From positions 248,001 to 312,000 of the forward strand of contig CANXME010001993.1 of NCBI GenBank assembly GCA_948144175.1: DNA of 64,000 nucleotides. Reading direction: 5' to 3'. A model generated the notes under the pieces. It searched no databases, was not told the origin of the DNA, and was given only the letters and a program-made list of their open reading frames with translations. This DNA comes from Closterium sp. NIES-65. Taxonomy: Eukaryota > Streptophyta > Zygnematophyceae > Desmidiales > Closteriaceae. Of this stretch, positions 53,970-64,000 are shown piece by piece (the stretch's first letter is position 1; every line of letters starts with the position of its first letter). A program made the translations under genes and the position numbers.

Positions 53970-56110
53970 GCTCAACCATTGCTCTCGGCTGGCTGAACCA
54001 TGTTTAGAGAAGTATGGCGGCTGACGGGAGTGAATGTTTGATCGAAATCAATCCCATGGCGTTGATCGAAGCCACGCACGACCCAGCAGGCTTTGAAACA
54101 TTCAATGGTTCCATCAGCGGCGATCGTAACGCAGAAGACCCCCCCTTTTTTTTTACAGGACACTCCTCCCCTTTCAGCGCGGCATGATCAAGAAGGAGCC
54201 ATGTCTTGCGAGCTTCGAGCACGGCGACTTCGGCATCTATTGTCGCACGCCATACGTTGCGGTAGGGACCGGTGAGTGTCTGCCGTAAGGTTTTGGGTTC
54301 AACCTCTTTTCACGGGTGAGAGACTGCAGTGTGAAGACCAAGGAGTTGCAGGCCCAAAAGGCTAGGGCTGTGCTACTGCTCGCTGGTGACCTTCATAACG
54401 TCGTCATCGGAGTGGTTTTCGTTGGACGGAGTGGGGCTGAGCAGGGAGTCGTGCCAGTAGTCGAGGTCCTCATCGCTCCAAGGGCTCGGTCTGGGATGGG
54501 GTTCTGTGAGATCTTGATCAGTAACCGCAGCTTCGGTTTCGTCAGCGGGAGTGGCAAAGCTGCGAGGTGGGCGTTCATAGCAGGCCACGCGACCAGACAC
54601 ACCGCCAAGCCTGCGTCCGTCAGCGTGTCCGTTGGTCTAGAACTGCAGAATAGTAAGATCTTCTTAGGAGATGACGTCACGTGCCGCGACCACCCGAGAG
54701 GTTTCGTACTCGAGGAAGTTCCAGGCGTGGTGCTCAAAACTGATGCCCAAGTGCACTCCCTAGCACGCACAGCATTGGAACTTTCCTGTGTTGGCGGTGG
54801 CAGGCCGGTACTGCACTGTGCAGGCGATTATTGTTGGGCGGTGATGCAGAGATGGTTGTGAAGACGGACGGCGTGACGCATGGCGTAAGGCCAATACTTC
54901 GGATCAACGTTACTCTGCTGCATGAGGGCTTGAACCCCGGTCATTAAGGTCTTGTTTGTGCGCTCAACAATGCCTTGCTAATGGTGAGCGTAGTGGAGAG
55001 AGAGGGTGTGGATGATCCCCTTGTCCTTTGTGTATGCCTCGAGCGGTACTCTTGAATTCGTCTGCGCAGTCAGTTTGCCAGATTTTGAGGATGCAACCAG
55101 ATTGTGTCTCTGTGTGGCTAAGCCAGACCTTAAATGTTCTAGACACCTTGCTCCTGTGAAACACATTCACCACCTAGAAGAAGCAAGAGTGAGCGTCCAC
55201 GAAGGTGAAAGAGTACTCCTTGCCGTTGATGCCTGTTTGTGTGAGGATGAAGAAGTCACTGTAAACATTCTGGAGCTTTTTGCAGCGGTTCGTTCTGGGC
55301 TCAATGAGTTTAGAGGGCTTGTGATTCAGATCGGTTGTGGGGCAAACGATGCAGGCTGTGTCGCGATTGTTGATGATGGTGATGGGAGAGCCGTCAGGGT
55401 GAGGTAGCGTGCCAGAAATGAAGACTCCAGTGCAAATACAGTTGTTGGGCATCTCCTGAGAGGGGTAGCCAAGGCGTTTGTGCCAGAGGTCAGGAGGTGC
55501 TCGCAGTGCGGGTGATCGTATTGGGTTGGGCAGGCTGTGGAATGGGCTGAGGAGAGATTGATAGTTGGAGAGCAAGGATGAGTTCATGGGCAGTGGGAGG
55601 CTGTGCAGGTGTGAGCTGTGATGTCCGTTGTGTCTGCTGTTCCTTTAGTGAGAATGGGTCAAGGAAGGTGGTGTGGTGGTGGTCCGTGGATGGTGGAAGG
55701 CCCGGCTGTGTTTGGGTCATGGGGTTTAACTGGAGTAGATACAGAAGGCAGTGGGTTGTGAGGGTAGCGACAGTAAGGCAGGGTGGTGTCTCGGTCGGGG
55801 CTGTTGTGGGTGGGGGAGTATGTTCGTGGAGGAGAAGGGGGTCCAAACGAGGGGATGCCGATTGGGATTGGGGTGTGATGAGGCTCGGCCATCTCTTCTG
55901 GTGCTTCTTTCTCTACCCGTGCTGAGTATCCTTCCTCAATTGTTGCGGTCCCCCATGTTCCAGCTGCTGTACTGCTTCCAGCTGATGCTGTGTCGCCTCC
56001 TCCCCATCCGTTGAATGGTACACTAGGCCCCCAACCCCGGCCAGTGTTTGTGGCCGTTGCTGCTTCTGCGTCTGTTTGGCGGGACAAACGGGTGTGCTTA
56101 AAGCTGGACG
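53970..56110 (-). mobile_element. Old Copia fragment J
   Basis: Eroded Copia pol on the - strand of the same lineage as C. Right to left: a Pro/Thr-rich gag or gag-pol joining part (about 56100-55600), integrase zinc region DLWHKRLGYPSQEMPNNCI near 55500, KLQNVYSDFF and SFTFVDAHS near 55260-55180, joining region near 54770-54400, RT start EARKTWLLLDHAALK near 54215 and FKACWVVRGFDQRHGIDF near 54070, ending at VSRHTS near 54010. The rest of RT, RNase H and both LTRs are not seen. Many breaks; among the oldest elements here. Confidence 0.8.
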
Positions 56111-56310
56111 AAATTATATAAACCGAAGAAAATAATAAAAAGGGAGGCCAAAAGCAAAAGACGAGCACAAAAAACAACCGCAGGCAAAACAACCACAAGA
56201 GGAAGAAGGCACAACTGATTATGCCAGGAACCCAACCCTCCTTCTCTGCCGCATGCTGCCGCCCATTTGTCGCCACACACTGCCCCTAACCGCTCTGCTC
56301 TTCACAGCAC
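56111..56310. other. Spacer between Copia J and purine-rich repeats
   Basis: About 200 bp, A-rich at 56110-56210. On the - strand it reads into a hydrophobic stretch (LCLLPLVVVLPAVVF) but there is no adequate gene context. Confidence 0.3.
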
Positions 56311-56560
56311 CTTCGCTGCTGGAGAGTATAGGGAAAACGGGTGAGCAAAGGGGGAAAGAGAGTGAGTTGGGAAAGACGGATGAGGGAAGGGAGAAAACAA
56401 GAGAGCAGGGGAAAAACGGTTGAGCAAAGGAGAAATCCGAGTGAGCAGGTGGAAAGAGAAATGATCTGAGGTGGAAAGAGAGTGTGCGGGTGGAGAGAAA
56501 GGTAATTGGAGGGGGAAAGAGAATGGGCGGGGGGAAAGAAAGGTGAGCCAAGGGAAACGC
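56310..56560. repeat. Degenerate purine-rich minisatellite
   Basis: Units of about 28-30 bp with GGTGGAAAGAGAGTG or GAGCAAAGGGGGAAAGAGAG, some eight copies, diverged. Confidence 0.7.
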
Positions 56561-56804
56561 AGAGTGGGGGTGAGGCGAACCCTCTCACACCTGCTGCCAC
56601 TTCCCCCCCCCCCATTCCAGCCCCCCCCATCCCAGCGCGCCCATCCCAGCGCACCCATCTCAGCCCCGCCCATCCCACTGTGCCCACCTCCCCCCCCCTC
56701 CATGCTCGCTCAACCTGAGCAGCCGGTCAGCCCCGGCGGAGGCGGCGGCGGATGCAGCAGGCGCGCCCATCCCATCCCATCTATTCGCGGAGATGGCATG
56801 CGGC

Positions 56805-57090
56805 CAGGAGGGAGAGGAGGGGGAGGGAGAGGAGGGGGGGCGGGGGGGTGGAGGGAGGGAGGGACGGAGGGAGGGAGGGGGGGGAGGGAGGGACGGAGGG
56901 AGGGAGGGACGGAGGTAGGGACGGAGGGAGGGACGGAGGGAGGGTAGGAGAGACGGAGGGACGGAGGGACGGAGGGAGGGAGGGAGGGAGGGAGGGAGGG
57001 TGGGAGGGAGGGAGGGAGGGAGGGAGGGAGGGAGGGAGGGAGGGAGGGAGGGAGGGAGGGAGGGAGAAAGGGAGGGAGGGAGGAAGTTTG
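56805..57090. repeat. (GGGA)n polypurine tract
   Basis: Nearly 290 bp of purines only on the + strand, mainly GGAG and GGGA, with GGAC interruptions in the first half and a pure (GGGA) array at 56970-57065. The CT-rich strand gives false Pro/Ser-rich frames. Confidence 0.95.
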
Positions 57091-57134
57091 CATGCGTCCC
57101 CACGCAAGTCCACGTCTGTGCGCCTCCACCTTGC

Positions 57135-57552
57135 GCTGCCGCACCCGCGAGTCCGCGCCCGTCTGCCCCACCACGGGCTCACACGCCTCCTCCTTGCGCC
57201 GCTCCTGGTGCTTCTCATAGCCTACAAGCACAGGCCATGGGAGCCGCGCGCAGAGACCCCGCCACGCGGGACAGAGGGGCAAGCAAGGGCGAAGCGGAGC
57301 AAAGAGGCGGGGACAAGAGCGGAAAACAGAAAGCGATGAAAGGGGTGAGCCAAGAGCATGGGAAGGCGGGTGACAGAGGACCGGCGAGCACGAGTGAATA
57401 CGACGAGCACAAGCGACTGAGCACAAGCGATGAGCACAAGCGACTGAGCACAAGTGATGATCGCAAGTAAATAGCTCGGTGGCGAGAACGACGACGATAA
57501 GGGCGAGGAGTAGCACGGCAAAGAAGCGAACGGGAAAGCGTGGCAAGGCCAT
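57135..57552 (-). CDS. Possible 5' end of a secreted or membrane protein gene
   Basis: On the - strand an ATG at 57552 starts MALPRFPVRFFAVLLLALIV then VVLATE, a good signal peptide or membrane anchor. About 310 bp downstream, a 3' splice site CTTGTAG (ending near 57225) is followed by an exon-like block, YEKHQERRKEEACEPVVGQT then ADSRVRQRK, ending AAG|GTGGAG near 57135. The donor of exon 1 is not clear; the frame runs on into TTGTGCTCAGTCG repeats. A further exon may lie near 56700-56790, beyond the polypurine tract. I do not recognise the protein; it may be a gene fragment. Confidence 0.35.
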
Positions 57553-58048
57553 CTTGTGATTACTAGGAGTGAGGCTACGTGGCCGAGACTTGCCCCGTTG
57601 ATGGGATGGGGTGGGGATCTGGCATGAGATAGAATGGGATGGGATGGGCTGCGGGGAATGGCGCAACCACTCGTTGAACACAAACCCGTTTTGGGTTCAA
57701 ATCCAATTTGTCAAAAGTAGAACAGAGCACATGCACGAAATTGCGTTTTAACGAATAACAAACTCATCACTAGCACACACGATCAAATCAAGGTGTTGTT
57801 TGTAAATTCAGAGAGTCATTCTCGAGAGCATCTGGTGAGTTGATATGCGGTTCGGTAATTCGGTCACCCCTCATTTTTTGCCTTGTATGGTGGCCACACG
57901 ATAATTTTCTAGACGCAATCTGCACTGTTGAACCACGCCGCATTTGACGGGAGGCCGAGCCTGGAATATCCGATAATTGTAGCTTCGAAGTTGAGCTATA
58001 AAGCAAATCAGACATCACAACCACGTAAGTAAACTTACGTCAGCCTAA
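57553..58048. other. Spacer, possible promoter of the - strand gene
   Basis: About 500 bp of ordinary base composition, with AACCCGTTTTGGGTT (57689-57703) as a small palindrome. No gene seen. Confidence 0.4.
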
Positions 58049-58186
58049 TGTGGTAATGAGAAAGCAGGAATGAGTGGGACTATGAATGAAAGCAGTACAA
58101 ATATGAAACCCTAACTGGGTTGTACCCCCTATGGGATACCCCACTACAGCCTACACAGCAGTATAAGCTATGGATATGTTCTGACA
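58049..58186 (-). repeat. Copia K 3' LTR
   Basis: 138 bp, TGTGGTAATGAG...TTCTGACA in + orientation; sense polypurine tract just upstream (rc of CACCCCCATAGGCAAAGTGG at 58187). Confidence 0.88.
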
Positions 58187-58395
58187 CACCCCCATAGGCA
58201 AAGTGGGGGAGAACAAGGGGTCACAAGACCAGTCAAGCAAGACAAAGCAAAGCTCAGGGTGGATCACAAAGTCACCACACAGTCCGAGCACAAGAGCAAG
58301 GCCAAAGGCCAGTTCACAAGCAAGAGTACAGACATATATATATAAAACTAGACAAGCAAGAGCAGGTATATATATATGTCACAGTACAAGTAAAG

Positions 58396-61300
58396 TCAAG
58401 AGGAGAGCAAGTGAGGCAAGACAGGCACAAGACCCAGCTGGGTGCAGAGGCGCTGATGGTCACAAGGCGCAAGTGCCTTGGTGAACACATCAGCAGTGTT
58501 GGCCTCAGAGGCCACGTACGCAAGTCGCAACTGACCACGCTGCTGCAACTCACGAGCAAGGAAGTAGCGGAGAGCAATGTGCTTCGTTCTGTGCTCCAAG
58601 CGCTGCTCTCGACACAAGGCCAGCATGGCCTTGTTGTCTACGTACAGCACTAGAGGAGAACGAGGCGGCTCTCCAAGGTCAGTCAGCAGGTAGGTGAGCC
58701 AGCGAAGCTCCTGTGCAGCCATGGCTCCGGCGTAGATCTCAGCCTCACAACTGGAGCCGAGAACCGAAGACGAGCGAGTAGACCGCCACGAGACAGAGCC
58801 GGAACCAAGGCTGAAGGTGTAACCCTGTGACGACCGCTGCGTAGCCTGGTCGTCAGCCCAAGAAGCGTCCGCGTGGCCGGTAAGGACCACTGGACTCCGC
58901 CCTCCAAGCACTAGCCCCATGCCTGACGTACTGCACAGGTAGCGCAATACCCTCTTCGCTGCAGCCATGTGCTCCGGTCTGTGTCTCCCAGGGGCAACAT
59001 AGCGTGCAAGAATGCTCAGAGGGTATGCAAGGTCAGGTCGTGTGCAGGTCATCAGGTACATGAGGCAGCCAACAAGCTCTGCATACGGACCACTCGACTC
59101 TACGGACTCATCCGAAGGCAGAGCTGAGAGTGAGTGGCGAGTAGGCAGAGGAGTGGCCTGAGGCGAGGAGTACGTGAAGCCGAAGCGCTGAAGGACCTGC
59201 TGCACCATGTGTGACTGAGTCAAGGTAATGGTGCGGCGTGCTCTGTCCCGAGTAATCTGCAAGCCAAGGTAGCTGCGCAGTTCACCCAGGTCTGTGCACG
59301 TGTGTCTCTTCAGCAGCTCGGACTTCACGTAGGCGAGTACAGCAGTGTCCGCTGTGGCAAAGACCAAGTCGTCGACGTACACGAGGATGTAGAACGGCGG
59401 CAGGGAAGTGTCGGTGCGAAGAAACAGCGACGGGTCAGCAGTAGAAGGAGCAAACCCAAGAGCTGCAAGCGTGGTCCTCAGTGTGTCGTGCCACTCACGC
59501 GGTGCCTGGCGGAGACCGTAGACTGGCCGTCTGAGGCTCCACTGGGTGCCAGGAGGGAAAGTCCCAGTGAAGCCAGGTGGACGGCGAAGCCGGATCTCCT
59601 CGTGCAGGCTACCCTGCAAGAACGCAGTGCTGAAGTCGAGAGAGTGAAGCTCGTAGTCGCGCTGAGCGGCTATGTGCAGCAGCACCCGAAGAGTAGTCAT
59701 CTTCGGGGTGGGAGAGAAGGTCTGAAAGTAGTCAACTCCCTGCCGCTGACTGAAGCCACGAGCAACGTACCGTGCCTTGAAGACAGGTGGAGAGCCCGGC
59801 GGCCGCTTCACCCTGAAGATCCACATGCCACTGACGATGTTCGCCCCAGGAGGGGGAACCGCGTCAACGTAGGTGCCTGTGGACTTCCAGGAAGCCATCT
59901 CTGCATCCATGGCTGCCTGCCACTGAGAGGAGTAGGGGCCCTCTACGGCCTCTGCGTAAGAACGCGGAGTCGGGATGTCTAGTGCATCCGGGTCTCCCTC
60001 AGGGGCAAGCAGTACAGACGCGAGATGAGGTGAAGCAGCCGCTAGACACTGTAACTCCTCCTGTCTGTCCTCTAGGACGTCCGTGCCAAGAGCACACTCA
60101 CCCCCGACGGACGGAGGACAGACAGACGCAGACTCAGCAACAAGACTAGCAGCGTAGTCGAGACGACAGCGAGCAGCAAAGTCGACGAGCTCAGCGACTA
60201 GAGCAGACGCAGCAGTGGACTCAAAAGAGGGGTCAGTGACGACAGTAGCAAGCAGACGCGTGACAGTAGGACTCGCAGCGCGGAGAGAGTCCGACTCAGG
60301 GTCGGCAAGCGCAGGAAGAGAGGACTCAGGAGGAGAAGGCAAAGGGGCACGCAGAGGAGCAGTGAACGGACGCAGAGACATCCGGTGCGTGCCAGGGACA
60401 GGAGGAGGACGCTGACGCGAACTGCGACCACTAGCGCGAGCAGCACGAACAGGCGACGCGGGACGAGACGCAGGCTCACGACGCTCAGCAAGACCTCCAG
60501 TAGGACCAGTGTAAGGAGAGGGAGCAGGCAGGGGAGAGGAAGGCTCCAGCAGGGACTGCGACTGGACAGGCGGTGGACCCTCTACTGGAGGAGAAAGACC
60601 AAGAACCTGCTGCAGGAGCGGAACGAAGTACGGCCGAGGCCGCGCGGCAGCTCCAGACGCAGCAGGGACAGCACCAGCACCCTCAGCGACAGCACCAGCG
60701 CCACCCACACCTCCAGCGGCAGGACCAACAGCAGTAGGCTCAGCACCAGCGCCCTCAGCAGCTCCAGCTCCAGGAGGACCCGCAGGTCCAGCAGCTCCGG
60801 GACCGGCAGCACCCGCACCCTCGACGGTCGAAGAAGCTCCAGCTCCAGCTCCAGCAGCACCTCTAGACTCAGCAGCACGCCCTAGCGGCGAGCGAACAAC
60901 TCGCGCAGCTCCTGTGGAGAGAGGGACTCCCGGCGAGACGCAGCAGCAGGAGAAACCCCAGGCTCAGCAGCTCCAGACGCAGCACTCCCAGGCTAAGCAG
61001 CTCCCAGCTCAGCACCCCCAGGTTCAGCAGCTCCCGACCCAGCACCCCCAGACCCAGCACCTCCAGGCACAGCACCCCCCGGCTCAGCACCCCCAGGCTC
61101 CGCACCCTCCGCAGTAGCACCCTCAGGCCCAGCACCCCCAGCAGTAGCACCCCCAGGCTCAGCACCCCCGCGCACAGCACCCCCAGAGTCAGCACCCCCA
61201 GGCTCAGCACCCGCAGCAGCACCAGAGTCACCAGTAACCTCGACCGGGTCAACGGCGTCTACCTGGGACACACCTGAGGGGGCAGGAACCTGAGGGGGGA

Positions 61301-62990
61301 GGGGGTCTACCGGGGGGGGAACCGGCACAAGGAAGTCCGGGGGAGGGGGGAGGGAAGGAGTGCGGTAGGGGAAGAGACGGTAGAAGGGGACTGACTCGTC
61401 GAACGTGACGTCCTGGGAGGACAGAACACGACGAGAGGAGGGGTGGTAAAACTGCCACCCTGGGGCGTCAGTGGGGAAGCCAAGGAAGACACAGGGAGCA
61501 GCACGAGGGGACAGCTTGTCCGCAGACAAGTCGCGGACAAACGCCCGAGATCCCCAGACACGGAACACAGACGCATCGCCAACCTTCCCCGTCCACAGCA
61601 AGGCTGGGGACATCGCAGGCCGAGAGACCCGGGGGTGAAGGTTGAGCTGATGCGCCGCGTACCTCACCGCAAACGGCCACAGAAAATGGGGGGCAGCCGC
61701 ATGCATCATGGACGTACGAGCGACATCCATGACCATGCCAATGCGGCGCTCAGCAATCCCATTTTGCTGTGGTGAGTCCGGAAGTGTGAAGGTCTGGCCG
61801 ATCCCCCGTGCGCGACAGTAGTCTCGCAGAAGGCGAGAAGAGAACTCTCCGCCTCTGTCAGAGTGCAGACGCAGAACAGGAAAGTCCGAGCCGAAGCTCT
61901 TCCTGAGCTGGAGACGAGCCTCGCGGATCCAGTCGATCAGCACCTCAGTGACCACACCCTTGCTGCGCAAGGGGAGGACTGTGGTGTAACGCGAGTAGTC
62001 GTCAACCACCAACAGGAAGTATCGCTCGTAACCCTGCCCACGGACGGGGGCTGGGCCCCACACATCCATGTGAAGCGTCTGCAGGGGAGCCTCTGTCGGG
62101 GGGAAGTGGGAGGAGTGAGGAGTAGCCCGGAGGCGACCCTCGACACAGGGGACACAGGAAGGTCCTGGCCCGGAGGGGAGAGGAGGGAGAGACTGGGGAA
62201 GACCAGAGACAAGGACACGGGAAGCCATGCTCCGAAGACGGGGCAAGGAGGGGTGGCCAAGACGGTGGTGCCACAGGAGAGTCTCGTGAGACAGGAGGCG
62301 ACAAGAACAGGGGGCAGACTCAGGACTTGACCGGGACGCAGCAGCAAGTACCTGACCCGACGCAGCCACCTGACCAGATGCAGGGAAAGGAGGAGACTCA
62401 ACGGTCAGGGTGTAGAGACTCGACCCCGGCCGACGCGAGAACGTGGCCAGGTGTCGGCCTGTGCGAGCCTCCGTGCAGTGGGTCACCCGCTGACGCGCAG
62501 GAGTGAACTGGTGAACACCCCCATCCTGCAGGTCCGCTCCACTCACCAAGTTCGTAGAGAACGAGGGAAGGTACAGACCCGACAGGGTGCCCGAAGGGGC
62601 AGCCGGACACGGGAGGACAGTGGAGAAGTGAGACAGGACAGGACCCCCAGAGGGGTCAGCAAGGGAGACCGCAACCGGCCTGGCGAGCGGCGAAAGGGTA
62701 GTGCGGTCTCGAAAGAAGGAGCGAGAAGCTCCGGAGTCAAGTGTGAAAGTGAGGGAGGACGAGGACGACTCAGTACCTGAGAACGCAGTCTCACCAGTAC
62801 CTGAGAGCGCAGACGCACTGGCACCTAGAGCAGCAGCCTCACAAGTACCTAGCGCAGCAGTACCAATGCCCGGGTCGGGCTGGAAACACCGGTAACCCTC
62901 ATTCTCCTCACTATAATCCACAACATACATAGCAGTAAGGATAGCATCATAATCAAGATCAAAGATCGCTACACCAGCCCTGAGAAGCTC
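58396..62990 (-). pseudogene. Copia K pol (PR-IN-RT-RH)
   Basis: Protease LDSGASRSFF near 62735; integrase zinc region WHHRLGHPSLPRLRSMAS...CVPCVEGR near 62270-62130, core DVWGP, DDYSRY and HSDRGGEF near 62070-61850; linker of AEPGG/PGGA pentapeptides near 61240-60600 with an LREW-type module; RT from about 59970 with SGMWIFRVKRPPGSP and YVDDLVFA near 59370; RNase H HADASWADDQATQRSSQG near 58850, CEAEIYAGAMAAQELRW near 58740, ADVFTKAL near 58480. Long open stretches remain. Confidence 0.9.
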
Positions 62991-64000
62991 ATCCCAGCGA
63001 GGGATCTCACTAGCCCCAGGAAACTGCTGACGCCAAGCGTCCGTCAGGCGGCCAAAGCAGCGCTGGGTGGCGTGGGCACCCCCACACTGCTCACCCGCGC
63101 GGTCGCCGGAACGAAGAACGTAGGTGCAGGGACCAGTACCCCCACCCCTCTGACGCCCAGCGTACCACTCACGAAGCTGCTGAGGCGAAGGGATGTCCCG
63201 TGAGCGCTGCTGCTGCTGCCGGTGCGAGCGCTGGCCACCACCACCGCCGCTACGCTGCTGGGTACCACCCCGACCAGCTCCACCTCCTCCACCACTACTG
63301 CCTCCGCCGCTGCCGCCTCCACTGCCTCCACCTCCGCCGCCTCCACCGCCGCCGCTGCCTCCACCACCACCGCTGGCACCACCACCACCATCTCCGCCAC
63401 TGCTGCCACCACCACCACCACCACCCCCGCCACTAGTCCCGCCGCCACTCCCACTCCCTCCGCCGCCACCGCCGCCACCGCCACCGCCCCCCCCAGCTCC
63501 ACCCGCGCCCTTGCCTCCCTTGCCCTTGCTGGAGCGACGTCTCCCACTAGGGGCAGACGCCGCGCCAACCGACTCAAGACCAAGCAGGTCGGCAGCAGCA
63601 GCAGAGGCAACAGAGGGCAGCAAGGGGGAAGGAGAGCACCCCTCAAAGATGGGGGTGCGAGGGTCACCACGAGAAGCACCTACAGCGACTATGCTCTTCT
63701 CCGCTGCAAGGAGGGCCTTCTCGAGGAGGTCGACGGTGAGAGTGGTGGGACAGACTGCGAGAAAGTGGTCCCTGACGACGCGAAGGGAGTCAGGGAGGCG
63801 CGCGACTACGTAGTAGAGAGCGATGTACATGGGAGGGGGGTTCTTAGCGCAGAACTCAGCAGGAAGGGCGGCGCGGTAGCGAGTGTCACTAGTGCGGAGG
63901 TGCGTAATGAGGTCAGCGACAGTGGGAAAGGCAGAGAGGTCAGGAAAGAGGTAGGGAAGCATGAGACGGCTCAGTGCAGCAGTGGCAGGGGAGGAGTAGC
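62990..64000 (-). CDS. Copia K gag, N-terminus outside the window
   Basis: Visible part begins in the gag core (LPYLFPDLSAFPTVADLITH), continues through the conserved PTTLTVDLLEKALLAAEKSI region and a Gly-run (63490-63250), then PQQLREWYAGRQRGG and the Cys/His motif C-x13-C-x3-H-x4-C near 63130-63060, and LTDAWRQQFPGASEIPRW. Continues open into the protease region. Confidence 0.88.

Larger units (their letters stand above)
58049..64000 (-). mobile_element. Copia element K, 5' end outside the window
   Basis: A Copia element on the - strand running past the right edge. The 3' LTR (58049-58186, 138 bp) carries the shared core, followed by the hairpin polypurine tract. RNase H, RT, linker, integrase, protease and most of gag follow. 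Its pol is very close to that of A and B. In the visible part I count about one or two breaks, so it may be young; LTR divergence cannot be tested because the 5' LTR is not in the window. Confidence 0.92.

Noticed and set aside
56660-57681. PPSLPPSLPP protein on the - strand
   Set aside because: Translation of the (GGGA)n tract. Only the two non-repeat blocks near 57135-57552 are worth noting.

Overview
This 64-kb window is eukaryotic, plant-lineage DNA that is mostly transposable elements. One host gene can be read with confidence: a five-exon, TruA-type tRNA pseudouridine synthase at 50414-53447, with tandem repeats in three of its introns. Spliceosomal introns, plant-style Copia elements with initiator-Met-tRNA-like primer sites, AAACCCTA (telobox-like) motifs in the LTRs and very GC-rich, Gly/Pro/Ala-rich coding sequence suggest a streptophyte green alga. 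A Closterium-like charophyte is my guess; it is an inference from style, not from a search.

Layout, left to right. (1) 1-19714: one L1-like LINE on the + strand, cut into three pieces by two young Copia elements, A (1717-9151, - strand) and B (9773-17367, + strand), each with 5-bp target duplications; the LINE ends in an A42 tail. (2) 19715-21440: an eroded, intron-bearing DNA-transposon transposase (- strand) that received the LINE, with a 40-bp minisatellite in one intron and a poly-C run. (3) 21440-24367 and 38199 to about 43230: an old Copia element C (+ strand), split by Copia D (24368-38198, - strand). D contains Copia E (31152-36856, - strand), a Copia fragment F (about 28917-30100) and about 2.2 kb of AT-rich, intron-like DNA. 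(4) The 3' LTR of C is hit by a non-coding LTR element G (38726-43062). The 3' LTR of G is hit by a second non-coding LTR element H (40129-42034) and by a hAT-like MITE; H carries another hAT-like MITE. (5) Copia I (43231-50041, + strand), itself holding a hAT-like MITE and a 138-bp insert. (6) The host tRNA pseudouridine synthase. (7) Copia J, an old fragment (about 53970-56110, - strand). (8) Purine-rich repeats and the possible 5' end of a secreted-protein gene on the - strand (57135-57552). (9) Copia K (58049 to beyond 64000, - strand).

The Copia elements A, B, D, E, I and K form one related group. They share an LTR core, a polypurine tract lying inside a short hairpin, a recurring LREWY-type peptide module, an unusually spaced zinc-knuckle-like Cys/His motif in gag, and long (E/A)PGGA-type repeats between integrase and reverse transcriptase. 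Several have leaders with perfect short hairpins followed by T-runs. Order of insertion by nesting and LTR divergence: C and J oldest, then D and G, then I and H, then E, B and A. No CRISPR array, rRNA or intact tRNA gene was seen.
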